Of a stretch of DNA of 60,000 nucleotides, positions 12,201 through 26,000 are shown piece after piece. The position numbers and the translations under genes were made by a program. This DNA is from Acanthaster planci (lineage: Eukaryota > Echinodermata > Asteroidea > Valvatida > Acanthasteridae), in assembly GCF_001949145.1 (NCBI RefSeq), contig NW_019091355.1:3162814-3222813 (forward strand). The letters run 5' to 3'. The notes beneath the pieces are model-generated. The model made no database searches. It was not told the DNA's origin and saw only the letters and a program-made list of their open reading frames with translations. Within the stretch, counting starts at the first letter, position 1. Each line of letters opens with the position of its first letter.

Positions 12201-15200
12201 TTGTCTTTTGAATATTTTTTTTATGATGTGTGTATTTCGATTACATTTGTAGTTCAAAGATGCGAGTTTCGTTCGTCACATTCTCAAGTCGAGATTCTTC
12301 CAGCGTAATTATGCGGCTTACTCGAAACAGGTATACACAATATGATGATGATACCTCAATTTTCCTCTCTTTGCTTTGGAGTAATTTATTTGTGTATGTA
12401 GTTTCATGTCAGCCTTATGATACATGTACATTAGTTATCTTTAACCCTAACAGTCCTCAATCCTTCACCTGTTGGAGGACTGAGGACTGTTAGGGTTAAA
12501 GATTGATCCAAGCTTTTTTTTTCGTTCTTTTATTAATCTGTTCTTTTTCAAAATCGTGCATATTTCTGTAAGTTGAACTTTACAATTTTTGAATAAAACC
12601 GCTATTTTACTCCCATTAACTTTGTAACTTTCTTCAGTATAGGATTATTTAATTATGTGTGGTGTATATTTGTAGCCTTAGTTAGAAATTTATTGAAAAC
12701 AATTATTTCCTTACTCTTGAATTGGCAAATGCAGAAACGTTATAGAGGCTGGCATTAAAGATTTGCGTCAGCTTGGCACCTCGGGAGGAACTTATTTACA
12801 GAAGGGTCTAGAATTGGCCAATCAGCAGATAAGAGAATCAGGTAATGCATAATTAACGAGAAATTTTGTTTTTCTAATCCGGATGGTATGTGTGGGTCAT
12901 GTTCTCATCCCCCAAGATAATGATGTTTTCTATTTCTGCTAAAAAATCCACTCATGTGGCTTTTAATCGCTGTAAATGCCTGGATATTCGAAATCCAATA
13001 CCACATGGTAGGTCCAGGGTTCCATTTTTTATGATCACTCTTCGCAAATTCCAAAGAAAAAAAAATTAACGAAAACAAGAGCACAGCCTTTTTCCATCAG
13101 TTAGTGGTAAAATCGAATAAAAGAAATTGTTTAAGAGCCTGCTTCCAATTCATGCCTCCCAAACAACGTTTTGTTCGTTTCCATCGCACAGCGATGGAGC
13201 ATATTATAATCGACTGTTGTTTGAAATGAACTCACACGACAGCAAAATGCTTGACGACTTCGCATTTTTAATAGAAATTGTGCAATAACTGGGCACTTAG
13301 TTTCTGTTCCAAATTCGTGAAAGTTTGTCCCTCTTTTGTTCGCGTGTAAATTCCTCTCGTCCCATTTCCGTATTTCAAAAGTTCCTCGACGATAAACCAC
13401 TTCTTTTCTCCATCTCGTGGAATTTGTTTGAGTAATGGAAGGGTTAAGAATGGATACGCTAAGAAGATTCCAGGGTTGAGTTATTTTCCTATTTGCATCC
13501 TGAATGAGCTTCTTTTCTTTCCAGATGACGGTACAGCAAGTGTCATTATAACTTTGACCGATGGAATCTTGGATGACAGAATTGAGGCTGCGAAAGAGGT
13601 GCGATAAATTTTACTGTTTCACCAGTATTTTAGTTAATCGGTCAACTATTCAGTCATTAATGTTACCAGCCATTCACTCCGTGACTGAATCGCCGAGTAA
13701 TTTATGATCAGGGTGTCAGAGTATAATTGATAAATCACTCTACATCAATTTGTTGCCGTTTACTGTTCAGTCAATAAACGAATCAGTCATTGAATTGCAT
13801 AAATTAATTGGTCAGTTTGTCATTCTCTCAGTCAGTCACTAAGTTAGTTGTAATTAGGTTATCAGACCGTTGTCTTATGATATATAACCCTATAAAATTT
13901 TAGACCCTGTTGTCTGAGATGGATTCACAATTTGACTGGAACGTTTTGTTCATTCGTTCAATTTAGGATAGTAGTCATTTCTGTGGTATTTCAGCTATCT
14001 GGTCGATAATCTGTGAGCTCTTTTTAAAGTTGATAAACAAGCATAAATGGACCACTTCTAATCCCCATTTGATTCTGTTTATCCTTGGCTAGGATATTTA
14101 ATTTTAGTTGTGATTCCCAAAAGTGATATGACAAATGAATTTAGGGCGTCAGAGGGATTTTTTGCTTTGGATCACGCAGTGTTTTCTTAGTATAATATTT
14201 TCCCTAGCTTTCATTTTTATGTGCGTGTTCCCTTTGGTGAAGTAGATATTTGAGATCTAAATGTTGAAAGCAGTTTCAAATTGACCGTAGATGAATGAAA
14301 TTCTTTGCACTGATCTCCTCAACAGGCAGAAATCTCACGCTCCCTTGGCGCCAAGATCCTGGCAGTTAGGGTGGGAGAAAGCAGCGTGCGAGATCTCCAG
14401 AAGGTAGCTGACCCACCCGCCAAGGAACACATCTTCCGCGGGGATACCTTCGATGATCTGCAGTCGATTATCATTCAGGTACGTCGTTTGTGACCAGATC
14501 CCACGAGAAGACTCATATGGCCATTTTTTTGGGGGGGGGAGGGGGGCGCACTTGAAAGAGAAAACTTAACTCGATGGTTTGATTGTCACTCAGTCTGGCA
14601 TCTGGGTGAAAGTAAACAGTATGTGGATGAAGTATGTTAAGGGTTCAGAAAGCTTCTATTTATTGGCACTGTGCAAGACAATTAGAGAGACCCTCAACTC
14701 AAAAGTGGGTCTCGTGGCTTTTAGCATATCGTGTTAGGTTGCTTCACATTTGAGTAAAGCATAATGTTAACAGTTTTAATAGCTGAAAGGGTTTTTTTTT
14801 CTTGCTTTAAAGAGAACTATTATGTGTTATTTCCCGTTCAGATTGTCAATACTTCTTGCATTGAGATTCTCTCTGCTTCTCCGACATCCATCTGTGCTGG
14901 CGGTAAGAATTTTAAATTGAGTTTTTACAAATTTGTAGCCAAGTCCTCATCTTGGTATCGATTCTGAGTCCTGATACAACAAAAGGGTTGCTTAAGTCAG
15001 TATCGAGGTTCTTTAAATGTTCAAAATCTCCTACCTCCAAGAATTTTGCCACCACCCACTACATCAGGGAATAATTTATCACTACTCTGACATCGGTCCA
15101 GTAATCTTCACCACCGAAATTCGGCCCCAGTTGAGACTAGGGTTGAGAGCGTTGAATGCACAGAAATTTGAACATCCCAGCTAAACCCTGTGCCATCTTG

Positions 15201-18200
15201 GACTCATTTGAATATGGTGCCTTGCCGACCTTTCTCAAAAAAAAACCTCAAGATGATAACACGCGAAAAAAACAAGCCCCCATGCAGTTCCAGCGTAACC
15301 TATTACTTGTTGCTCATCACTGCGATGACTGAACCGTGTTTTCTGTTCTCACAGAGGCATTTAATGTCAGCATCACCGGCAACGGCTTCACCAAAACGGA
15401 TGACATCAGTAAGGTCATCTGTAACTTCAGGCTCAATGACACAGATAATCAAGGTAGGCATCGGTTTGGGAGCTGATTCTCAAAATCGTTAACATTCCCT
15501 ACCCGCATCACAAATGAAATATGAACATTCGGGTTCTGTCTTCCTTTTCTGGTATACCTTTCTTGTTGTTCGATATCAACGCTCACATACATTGAATGTC
15601 AATTGGTATTAGTTTTTTGACCACTGTATATATCTCCCATTAGATTCCGAAGATAATTGGAATTAAATGAAAGTTTGTATTTGTTATATTCAGAGGTGCA
15701 TCCGATCACTGTATCATCCAGCTACCTCTTGTGTCCAGCTCCAAAGATTGCAACCCCTGGCAGGTATGTTTGCGTTACCCTACCTGACGATTAAGCGTTG
15801 TTAAATAATGGCTTCATTTTCTTGGTTGGGGGGTTGCTTTACACCCTGGAAATTTCTCGAATTTCAGAACCCGGCAGAAAGTTGAAAGAAGTCGCTTTGA
15901 TGAAATGTGCTTATTATGAATACCAGAAAAATTTAGATTGGTAGGAAAGTATATCACGGTAAGAAGCTCACGATTGTAAAAATAAAAAGCTAACGAGATG
16001 CACCTTAAAAATTAAGAAATAGAGTCGCTGTTATACAATCTCAACGTTCTCGCATGCACGAATGAAACACCCGAGATGGTCAGGGTATATATAACATGAC
16101 TGAAGCAGGATTGAGGGTTGATTCGACTTTGTAATACGTCTCAAGACACAAACCCAAATTTGTCAAAGTTAGTGTACAAAATTACGCAACCAAAGTCAAT
16201 GTCCGTGAACCAACCGAACAAACTTTTCTTCCAGAAGCGTCGGTGCTTAACCACGATAGAATGTTAGCAATAAAAGGTTGCTTTGCGCAACAAAAGAAAG
16301 TTCCTCCATTCTTGAAAGGAAGTACCGACCAGATTTTGCGTGCATATTTGAGTTTACTTAGCTTCAATGATGCTTTAAAGTCAAGAAAAATGACCATTAC
16401 GCCATTCCTGGAATGTCAATGACCGGAGGATATGAGTTCTTATAGATTAGCATCTCACAGAGTGCAAGGTTTAAAATCACATCCATTTTTCCTGTTTAAA
16501 TTTTCCAAGTTCTGGTGTTGAAAAGTCTTCATGACCTCAATTAGGTAGGTTGGGGTCAGAGCAGAAAACCACTTCCTGCAAATCTGTTACATGTTCTCAA
16601 GTTTATGAGGAGTAAAGTTGAAATAAATGTGGAGGATACTTGTGGTCGACCTCAGTGTCAGCCATATAGAGATAGGAGGTTGCTTGTATAATACCCTGCA
16701 CCGTCTGTTTATCCATTGCTTTATTTGTTTATCTATGTGTCTACGTAATAGGGTGCCTTTTTGCGTACTCGAATATTAGTCCTCTAAGTAAGGCGTCCAT
16801 GTAAATAAATGCGCAAAGGTTGCCGTTCTCAAACAGCATGTCATGATAATAAGTTTCTACATGTTAAGAGAAATGTGTCGGTTTTATGGTCTCTTGTCAA
16901 TTATTGCCGAAATTTTTGTTTAATTTTGATTTTCAACGTATGGAGTGATATGATGAATATAATTTAACGTATTTGGCAACATCTTTGCTTTATCAACAAT
17001 CATTTATTTATTTCTTCAGCTTTGTGGTGTTGCAAGTGTCTGTCAATGGAATATCCTTTATTTCAAGCAATGTGACCATCATGGCCAGAGACTGTACTCA
17101 GGTATGTGCTTGTATCAGAGAAATTCCAAATATTGGCATTTTTCAGTTCAGAAGAAATATCAGATTTCCAAATAAGCTGGGTGATATGGTACCAAGTACA
17201 GATCGGAAAAAGTTATGACAAAATGTAAAGTTTTCCGTTCTTTAACGTCAACCAAACTAGAAGAAGTTGACTTTGAACATCCAACATGAACGGAATGATA
17301 TCTGGAGAGGTAAAACAGTTGCAGTTCAAGCGACCTTAGAGGTATAGGAAAACAGTGGAACAGAAGAGATTCAATCCGCTTATTAATCTTTGTTTTTCCC
17401 TATTTTCAGGAAACTTAATCCGCCCTTGCAAAGCTTCCTACCAGCTGCACCCCACCTCCCACCAATACTGCCACTGTTTCACGGAGTAATGTTTTCCTAT
17501 GTTTTGTTTTAATTTTCAGCCTGATGTTACTGGCGCTGTCTTGGGGGTTCTCCTGACATTCCTTATTCTTGGCTTGTTGGCCTTGTGGTGGTTTTGGAAT
17601 ATCCTCTGCTGCGTAGTGAGTAAACATTTTTACTTTCAAAGTACAGAAAAAGTGTCTGCCTAGCCATTATACTTCAAAATACCATTCCCAGATTTATTTC
17701 TTTTTCGCTGAATGACTATGTTAAATTTATTAGTCAACTATTCTAAAAGACTGAACTCCGATACTAAGTCCAACAGCCCACTGTCGTTCATAAACGAGGG
17801 TTGGACAGCAAAATACCAACACTTAGAACGTGGCAGTAATATATTATCGTAAAATGTGATATGATTGCCACGCTAATAAGGGAGGCTCAAGTCGATAAGG
17901 CGTTGAAGTCAGGGTTTCTCCATTGAATAAACCAAACGGTAAGACTACAAATTTGTGCAGGGATTCAAATGGGTTTTAAAATTGATCTTTTCAGCAGGAA
18001 AAAGACTGGAAAGAAAGAAAGTGTACCCTCAGGTTTCGAACCGCAGACATCCTCAAAACTAACCCTTGTCTACAAGTCAGCTGGAACCGACGAGCCCTTT
18101 TCTTCCTGCTTCCTTTTTTTAATGGTCGCAACCCACAGACTATGTTTTAAGCTGTACTGGTACCCCATTTTTAAACTTGTAGCATTGTTATTTCTCCTCT

Positions 18201-20823
18201 GCTCAGGTTGTGAAGGCTCCCCCTTCACCTCCACCCCAGGAGCCCGAGTCGCCCTCCGGCAAGAAGTGGCCGGCAGTCAACGCCTCGGTGTACGGTGGTG
18301 GGGGGATAGGTGGTATGAAACCAGTCACGGTGAGATAACAAAAATCCTCAACCTCTGACTTGATTCCTCGTAGAACAAATATCTTCAGTCCTTTGTTTAC
18401 TTTTGCGGATCAATTGATAAAAACGTGGCTTCGCCATTGTCCAGGCTCCGGTTCCTGATACCTGACACGTTTGCAAAAACACGGATTTCATGTGACTTGT
18501 TTTGTGTAAAGAAATTCCGAGGAGATAATTTTCGCCGCGATTTGCGTGCTTTCATTTTGATTCTTAAACGAATCAAATGTCGGCTTCAGTGGCTTTGTGG
18601 GAATAGCTTCGTAGCAAGACTAGCATTTGTTGTTGCCACACTGTTAGCAAATTGGTAACGGGAAACAAAACCTGACTTAAGTCATGCAACGGAAAACTAA
18701 AAGGGGCACTTGCTTATAATTCTTGAAAATGTACTTTCATGTCCTTCGCATTTAAGAAAGTGATTTCAGATTTGTTTTCCGAAAGAAGAAATTCACAAAT
18801 TCAACGAATGCATTCTTGGAACAGGTCCGCTGGGGTGACAAGGGATGCACAGAGGGAGGGTCCCACCTGGAGAAGGCCAAGGATGCCAAGGTCGTCAAGG
18901 AGGTTGATGAGACACCAGCAGCTATGAGACACGGAGCCCCGGGATGCATGGATAACTTCAAGGTGGGTAGAGGGATGCATAACTTGGTTCAGATCGAGAG
19001 AACAGAGTCGAATAATGTTTGTTGACAATGAATTAGGTGTAATCATGTCGGCAAAGTTTGCCACTAAGGTTATTTTGCAAATATCAGAAATAAGATAACC
19101 AGACGTTGTACCTGTCAAATCAACATCAGCATCAATTCTCATCTCGTGCAAAATTACTCGAAATTTTCAAATGAACTGTCTCAAACATTTCCCTCCAAGC
19201 ATTAAGAAATTCAACATTTGATCTCCCTGTTTATTGTTGTCTTCCAACATAGAAAGCACTAACTGCCTGCTTCACCCCAGTTAAATCTCTTTATGATCGG
19301 ATATCTGTCATGAGACCTGCTCCAGGACAAAAGGTATGACACATCGTTGCTATTACAAGACTTTAGAACTATTGATGGCGTCACACCATGAAGGCAGGAC
19401 ACAGAAGGAATTTTAACTACCCGGGCTATAACATCTGGCCAATTACCGCTTTATGGCATGCCCGGTACGTCCATAGCAAGAGCGCAGCGAATGCTTGCTA
19501 CGCACCACGCTTCACAACCATAAGCCCCCTTTGTACGGGGGGGGATCCTATGATTATCGCTGCAATTTTTCGCTGGTAATCTGCATCCTTAAAAACGTTG
19601 TGCACATGAAGTTGAATATTCATACTGTCATTCGTGCTTGGTATAATCTGACAACAACATCAAATTTAATGCATGCTTGCGCAGTCGCTTGCATATGTAT
19701 TAGGCTGTTTGCCCTAAGTGTTCATGTGCAGTCATTGCCCTGATCGATCGTTTTCTTCTGGAGTTATTTTGGGAATTAAAGGCCAAGATGTTTATAAGAT
19801 GTTTATAAGTTGTGTTTTATTTGAATCATTTTTATCACAGCATTTATAGAGAAAGGTATTTTATGAGATATCATGATCACTCCTTGTGATAAAATAGCGC
19901 ATTTTGTTTGTTATGAACTTAACTGTCCAGTGATGGTCAACATGTTGGTGGCTAGTCTTAGCCAAATTCATACAAAAAAACTGACGTTTAAGAGAGACAA
20001 ATTACAAACATTGCATGGATAATGGAACAGTGTATTAAGCTAAAAAAAAAGTTTATTTACGATGGTAAAAGTAGATCTAATTTTAGAGATTTTCGCTCTC
20101 TGTTTCCTGTTCACGGCGATAAGTTGTAGTTAACAAACACACCAAATATTGCAAGGTTATTACTGGCCCCACTGTCCGGCTAAGCCGCAGGCAGTAATCA
20201 GGCATTTTTGGAATGTTCACAATTGTTCGTCTGACTGGGCGGCGATGATCATCGAGCATTTGGATGTGCCAGAGTTGTAACACCTTCTGTGTCCTTCCTC
20301 CATGGTCAAACTGAGTTTGGAATTTGTATTAAATGTAAATATCGTCTCCAATGTCTCTTCTTTCAATGCCCGAACCAGGATACCCAGCAAGAAATGAGAC
20401 CGAGGGGTACCCCCCAACATGTCCAATCCCTANNNNNNNNNNNNNNNNNNNNNNNNNNNNNNNNNNNNNNNNNNNNNNNNNNNNNNNNNNNNNNNNNNNN
20501 NNNNNNNNNNNNNNNNNNNNNNNNNNNNNNNNNNNNNNNNNNNNNNNNNNNNNNNNNNNNNNNNNNNNNNNNNNNNNNNNNNNNNNNNNNNNNNNNNNTG
20601 AACCAGTATAAAGGATTGGGCTTTGCAATTTTTTGTAAGTGAGAATCCCTTGTGTCTGCACAGAAATCTAGTGGAATACTGTTCTGGAATTTGGCCCACC
20701 TGTTCACTTCTTTTTCAATAAGCAGTGTAAAGTAGAGACCTCAAGAGGCCAAAACTTCTAATTGTTTTCCTTCGTTCGCAGGGATGTTGTTGCCGAGTTG
20801 AGAATGGGCCCGTCCGCATCTAG
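9221..20823 (+). CDS. ANTXR: Anthrax toxin receptor family protein (TEM8/CMG2-like, VWA domain)
   Basis: Single-pass cell-surface receptor family known to bind extracellular matrix such as collagen and laminin. Exons: 9221-9408, 12036-12113, 12253-12330, 12735-12841, 13525-13598, 14326-14478, 14842-14902, 15355-15453, 15694-15763, 17020-17101, 17520-17615, 18207-18329, 18825-18962, 19253-19333, 20782-20823. They sum to 1470 nt (489 aa) with consistent phases. Seen: signal peptide about 1-33; VWA domain from about 51 with MIDAS residues D62-x-S64-x-S66, T134 and D163; an extracellular CxEIL...SICAG domain (about 235-330); membrane span about 335-356 followed by LWWFW and CC; then the family's KKWPAVNAS...GGGIGG, VRWGDKG and YDRISVMRP blocks. 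The long proline-rich tail of vertebrate members is absent; this one ends GCCCRVENGPVRI. A second in-frame ATG at 9242 is an alternative start. The gap at 20433-20598 lies in the last intron, so a missed exon is possible. ANTXR1 and ANTXR2 cannot be told apart; it may predate that split. Confidence 0.93.
12437..12503. repeat. Perfect 23-bp inverted repeat (hairpin) in ANTXR intron
   Basis: 12437-12459 (ATCTTTAACCCTAACAGTCC plus TCA) is exactly complementary to 12481-12503, with a 21-base loop. The arms hold a telomere-like TTAACCCTAA. It lies in the intron after exon 3 of the ANTXR gene, about 105 bases past its donor. Perfect arms suggest a recent foldback insertion or a selected hairpin. 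Confidence 0.85.
18021..18105 (-). repeat. tRNA-like (SINE-type) fragment
   Basis: On the minus strand, 18042-18032 reads GGTTCGAAACC, a good pol III B box, with tRNA-like spacing upstream. It is in an ANTXR intron, antisense to the gene. No complete cloverleaf can be drawn, so a tRNA-derived SINE relic is more likely than a tRNA gene. Confidence 0.35.
20380..20432 (-). repeat. Copy A of a three-copy dispersed repeat, cut by the assembly gap
   Basis: The complement of 20380-20432 matches 28196-28245 and 54644-54692 almost base for base (core GGTACCCCTCGGTCTCATTT, then CTTGCTGG). It stops exactly at the start of the N run, so the rest of the element is probably inside the gap. It lies in the last ANTXR intron. 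Confidence 0.85.
20433..20598. other. Assembly gap (166 Ns)
   Basis: Run of Ns directly abutting a dispersed-repeat copy. The repeat probably caused the break. The stated size may be nominal. Confidence 0.99.
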
Positions 20824-23045
20824 ATGACGGCCAGCCTGAGTGCTTGGACGAGAAGATTTTTTTTCTGAAGAGGGTAGTATGTGAAAACATCGGTCATCTG
20901 GAAGGATTTCTCCCGCTCAAAAGGAACAGGGCTATGGTCACCACCTTTTCTTTGTTATACTTGAAAAGGAGGCCATGCTGCAGCTATGCAGTGTTGATGT
21001 TGCAAATGTGGATTTTCTCTCTCTCTCTCTTTTGTAATATTTTCATTGTGGTATAAAATTCGGCAATTTCACAGACTGGATTGACTTGTTTGGATTTTGA
21101 AACAAACAAAGATTTGAAGGAATTCTCTTTTTTGTACCAGCATTGAGTATTGCAAGAGGTAATGAAAATTAAAAATTACCAAAACAGTTTTGGTACTTGA
21201 GCTCTGTATTTCAGTACTCATTTTGAACAAAAGTGAATAGTAGCGGCTAATTGTAAAAGTTTGTTTAAACATGTTTTTAATGTTTGAGGCAGACGGGGCT
21301 TATGGAGTCAGCCTTGTGAATGCCCTCATGGAATGTGCACGGAAGTGAAGTTGTAGTTTTGGTTTGTTTTTTTTGTTTTTGTTTTTTTTGTTTTTGTGTT
21401 CATTTTGTTTACATTTATGCAACAAAACAGCTGTAAAGAATGTCTGTACTCGGTTGACATTACTTTTGAAAATGGCAGATAACAGTAAAGTCTACCATCT
21501 TAATTTTGCCTCGTACATTTAAAAATCTGTGACCATGTTAACCTGACAATTTTTCAAATGTAATATAGCATTATACAGATATAGCATTATACTGCTCGAT
21601 GCCTTAAACTAGTTGTCCAGTTTTCCAGTACCATATTGTACATACATTTAATTTAAAACTATAACCTCAGTCAAAGTTTGTGCAAAATACGAACTGGATT
21701 CGTATTTTGAGCTTGGTGGTGTGTAATATACTATAATTGCTGGCAATTGTAAAGATAACAATCGTTTAAAGGTAACGCCCCTATGGCTTTTATTCCCTAC
21801 CTGCCACACCCCCTTACGTACGTAGACATGTGATGTAACAAGGTGCGCAGTAGTCCATTTTGGTAGTTCATTAACGTATGTTCATTGTTCGTTGGTGTGG
21901 AATTTTAAAAAGCCGTGGTTAGTCAGTCTGCTGGGTGCTCTTTGTAATGGAGGTGTGGGGTTCTAGTGCATGGCGCCATGCCGTGACCAAGAGTTTTTGG
22001 AAGTACATTACCACGGTAAGAATACAAACCATTTTTAACCTCCTATTTGATGATATCTTGGAAGTAGTTACCCTGAGGACACCTCTCCCATTATGGCATT
22101 TTTCAGATTGTCCAGAAATCTCTTGTTAATTGTGTAAATGTTGAAGAAAAGCCTGGTGCTGTAGATCGAAATGTCTATTTCACTACCGTGAAAGCTTCGC
22201 CGGACACAGGTCATCACGTGTGAATGGTGTGTCATTGTTTCATTTTGCTCAACTGTTGCTCCTGACTATGGCCACAGTTTGGTGATGAAAGGTTTTTCTT
22301 GTGACGCTTAGATTTTGGTCTGATTCCTGTGGTTCATGCACTTACAATCTGTGGACAGGGGCAATCTCCAATACAGGGCTGAAAAGCTCGCTTGGTAGAG
22401 TATTGTCACGATGTTCCCGCAGCTCTGGTCAGCTTCTTTTCTCCCGATACTCTCTATTCTTCAAATACGTCCTGGCTTAGATTTGTTTATTTGGATGTTT
22501 TATGTTTGATAACCTGACTGTTGCAGGTCTGAGTGCTGGATAACGTATTTTACATCATTTTAATGTGAACATCACAATTTGTAGTCTTTATGGTCATTGT
22601 GATTACTGTTCACGAGTCTTACAATGCCATAATAATTGAAAGAGTTAGGTAGGTATCTGGCTACCATATTTTTTTTTCTAAATTTCATATTTGAAATGCT
22701 GAATGGACCTTGTCAGTGAAAGCACAAGGTACTGTGGAAATATTTTTAAGCTTGGTGGATACAGAACTCCTGCTTATTATATCAATCAAAATAGCTTAGA
22801 TCTAGGCAAAAGGGTCACATAGGGATGGGGGTTGTGGTTTGAACGGTCAGACTCGTAGACAACCAACAAAACACACAGCAGTGAGGAGACCAGTCGGTTT
22901 TCAGTTATTTTATTGGTTCATCTCGAACCTCACAGCTTCTTTATGAGCTGACAGAAATTCTAGCTGTTTTTGTTATTTCATTATACAGAGATAAATTCTT
23001 ACAGATGTTTCTTTTTGTCCCGGGTTTTGTAAATAAAGTTGAACG
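20824..23045 (+). other. Probable 3' UTR of the ANTXR gene with polyadenylation signal
   Basis: No coding exon is recognisable after the TAG at 20821-20823. An AATAAA at 23032-23037 inside a T-rich context is the first good canonical signal downstream, giving a 3' UTR of about 2.2 kb. A T-rich tract (GTTTTTTTTG repeats) lies at 21360-21410. Confidence 0.5.
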
Positions 23046-26000
23046 ACCTAGATGATTATACTTCCACTAATATGTTGGTTTTATGAAATTTGCTGTGAGA
23101 GCTGGAAGTTCCCACTGTCAGATTACTTTGGCAAAACTCGGTTACCGGTACTTTCCTTGTTTTACAGTGATAATTCTTGGCACTCTTTTCCTTGCTGCGA
23201 GTAAGTCTGAATTAGATACAGTGTTTGTGAATAGCCAAATTTGTTTTCAGTGTGTTATCAATTACTTTCCGTGATTTTCATGATGATCAATTTTACAAGT
23301 TCAATTTTACAAGTTTGATCCAATTAGTACGAAGAGCTAAGGGATTAATCCTATCAGTTTTGTTCCGTATTTATGTTTAGTTTCCTTTGTGATTGACAAT
23401 AATGCCTTTTTTTTGCGACTTGAGAAGAATGCATTTCAGAAATTCATTTTGTCGTCCTACACAGAGTTTCAAATAATTTTTTTCCAATAATTGAATCAGT
23501 CACTGAATATTTCTTATCCAGCTGCTTCCATCTGGGAAGTCTTTGAATTTTCAACAAACTTTATCAGAACGCTGCTGCTGTATGGTAACCAATCATGGTT
23601 TTTTGTATATTCAAAATAGTCAGCTTTTATCTGTTGCAGCTTTTATCTGTTGCTGACTATTCAATTCATGCACTGAAATTCATGGTGAGGAGGATATCAA
23701 CCTCTGCGTGCAAAGCTGTGTGTCGCTTCACTCTTTCTGGACATAATGTCAAGCTTGTCCCGTTTTCAATATGTACTTGGCGTCAGTCGGTGAGACTTTT
23801 TTTGTGAATAAAATGTGATGCACTTGCCCCGTGCCATGTGGCTGCATGTACATGTACAACTGGCCTCGTGTATGGAAGTTGCTTGATTGTACACGCACTG
23901 TATTTGGGAATATGGATGTGAAACAAGATAAGATTTGATACTCGACTCCAAGGAGTATTTTACCTCCAAAGGCACCTCTAGAGTGGTTCCTGGTTTCAAA
24001 TGGAAATAGTGCCCTGTGAATCTTCCAAATTGCATATTGATGAGGATGGAGATATGATGTGGCAAGAAAGGTGGCGAAGGGTTTGTGCATTAAGTCGTGT
24101 CACCAAGTTGTTGCTGGTGACCGTGGTTTTCGACAGCCCAAGATGCAAGTTTGTGCAAATTTATGGAGAAAACAAAAGAAACAAGAAGTTTAACATGCCT
24201 GTAATATAATCACACTGAGAAGAAAAACGGAAGTGTTGTTTAGTTTTCGGTGTTGTCTTCGTGCGGACTCTGATCGCTTGGTCAACAAAAATGAAATGAA
24301 TTTGGTAGTTCGGATGTTTGACCTCAGTCACAACTCAGACTTGATCCCAAACATTCTGTTGCCATTAACTTCATGACTCAAACTGATGTGACGCACAAAG
24401 TTATCTGACTTGCTGATGTGGACTTGGTCCCAGAAACCTCCGTGACTGTGCAAGTCGCTCTGCACAGATTTTTAAAATGGTGGACTTGCGAAAGGATTCT
24501 GCCAATCTTTGATCCTCTGACTGAGAGACAGTTGCAAGACTCAACTTTGAAACACGGACTTTTACGACCCCCAAGTTGAAGTTTTTCTCAGACCATCTAG
24601 ACTTCCCCCAGTGTCATCCCCTTCCAGTCTTTGTGAACTGAAGAACAAGCAAGTGGTAAATCCTATTCCAGAGCTTAAGATTTCAAGAACCTCCGAGGAA
24701 GAAATAGCTGTTAAATCACGAATGAGAAACCCTTTTGTTCAACTTTTAAAAAAACCAAAAAATTAAAAAATAGCATAGCAATTTGAACTGTTTTTATCCA
24801 ATGACTGCTTGTGTTGAAAAATCAAAACCGCTTCTGGTATCAAATTGATTGCACAAATGCTGTAGGTATGTTGACAACATAAAAATACAAATAAACTTAA
24901 AACCTAAAGATGTTTTCCTGGCGATTTTTTTCAACAAAACATCAAGAAAATGAATCTAACATATGACTTAAATCAAAACAAAATAAGTACGTGAAGAAAA
25001 ATGTAAAATAAAATTTCACGTGACGAAACCTGTGCAGTCATGGGCTGTATCAGTAACTTCAAAATGAAAAACCAAATGGAACTCAAGAGAGAGATTGCTT
25101 TGCTCTGAACTGAGTGAAGATTGTATGCTTCAATGATAGGCTGCACTGACAACTTTGTAACAAAAAGTTTGGAAAGTGGACAATTTTTTTTTCTTTTTTT
25201 TCTGTGGTAAATAACAGGACCAGTTTTGCAAAATTCAAATGACCTACTTTGAAAAAACAAATCAAAACCAGGGGAACAAAAAATAATCTAATTCACTGCG
25301 TTCAAAGATGAAAATAAATTCCAAACAAAAAAACTTCACTGCAGACCTGGCAGACAAAATGTCGATTGGGGTGCAAAGACCGAGTAATCGACAAATTTGG
25401 ACCAGACTGCTTCAGCGGACGGTAATGCTAGACTATTAGGGTGCAAGAAGGGGATGAAATCAGGAACAAAAATCTAACTTTGGTGTCGTCAGTGCAGCAG
25501 ATCAACTTTGTTGTTTAAAATGAAAAAGAAATCCTTTGATTGAATTAACTGTGTCAAGATTGCTAAAGTTGAAAGTTTTACCCAGTAAAATTACTGAAAA
25601 AAACATAAAAAGAACCAAAATAGCATGCTGTATAATATAATTTATTCTTTTGTAGTATGTGTGAAAACATGCTACCAAAATAAACTTATCTCCTAAAAAT
25701 AAGTCACTAACGCAGCCCATGAGTCAAAACACATGTTGACAACTTGTAATTTGAAGATATTAAGCAAAAAAACAAATGAAAAGAAAAGACGAAAACAAAA
25801 CAATTTGAAGTAAAAGTTCTTGATGAATCCTATTGTTTGTGTCCCTGAGTAAGACATTACTGTAAGTGCTGAATTCTCTCCACCCAGGAGCCACCAATGT
25901 GCAACCGTGAACCGAGTGGCGATGATGCTAAGGTGGAAATGTCTGAGAAAAGCAACCATGTTTTCCATGCCGTGGAGTTGAGCAAGATGACAAGAATGTC

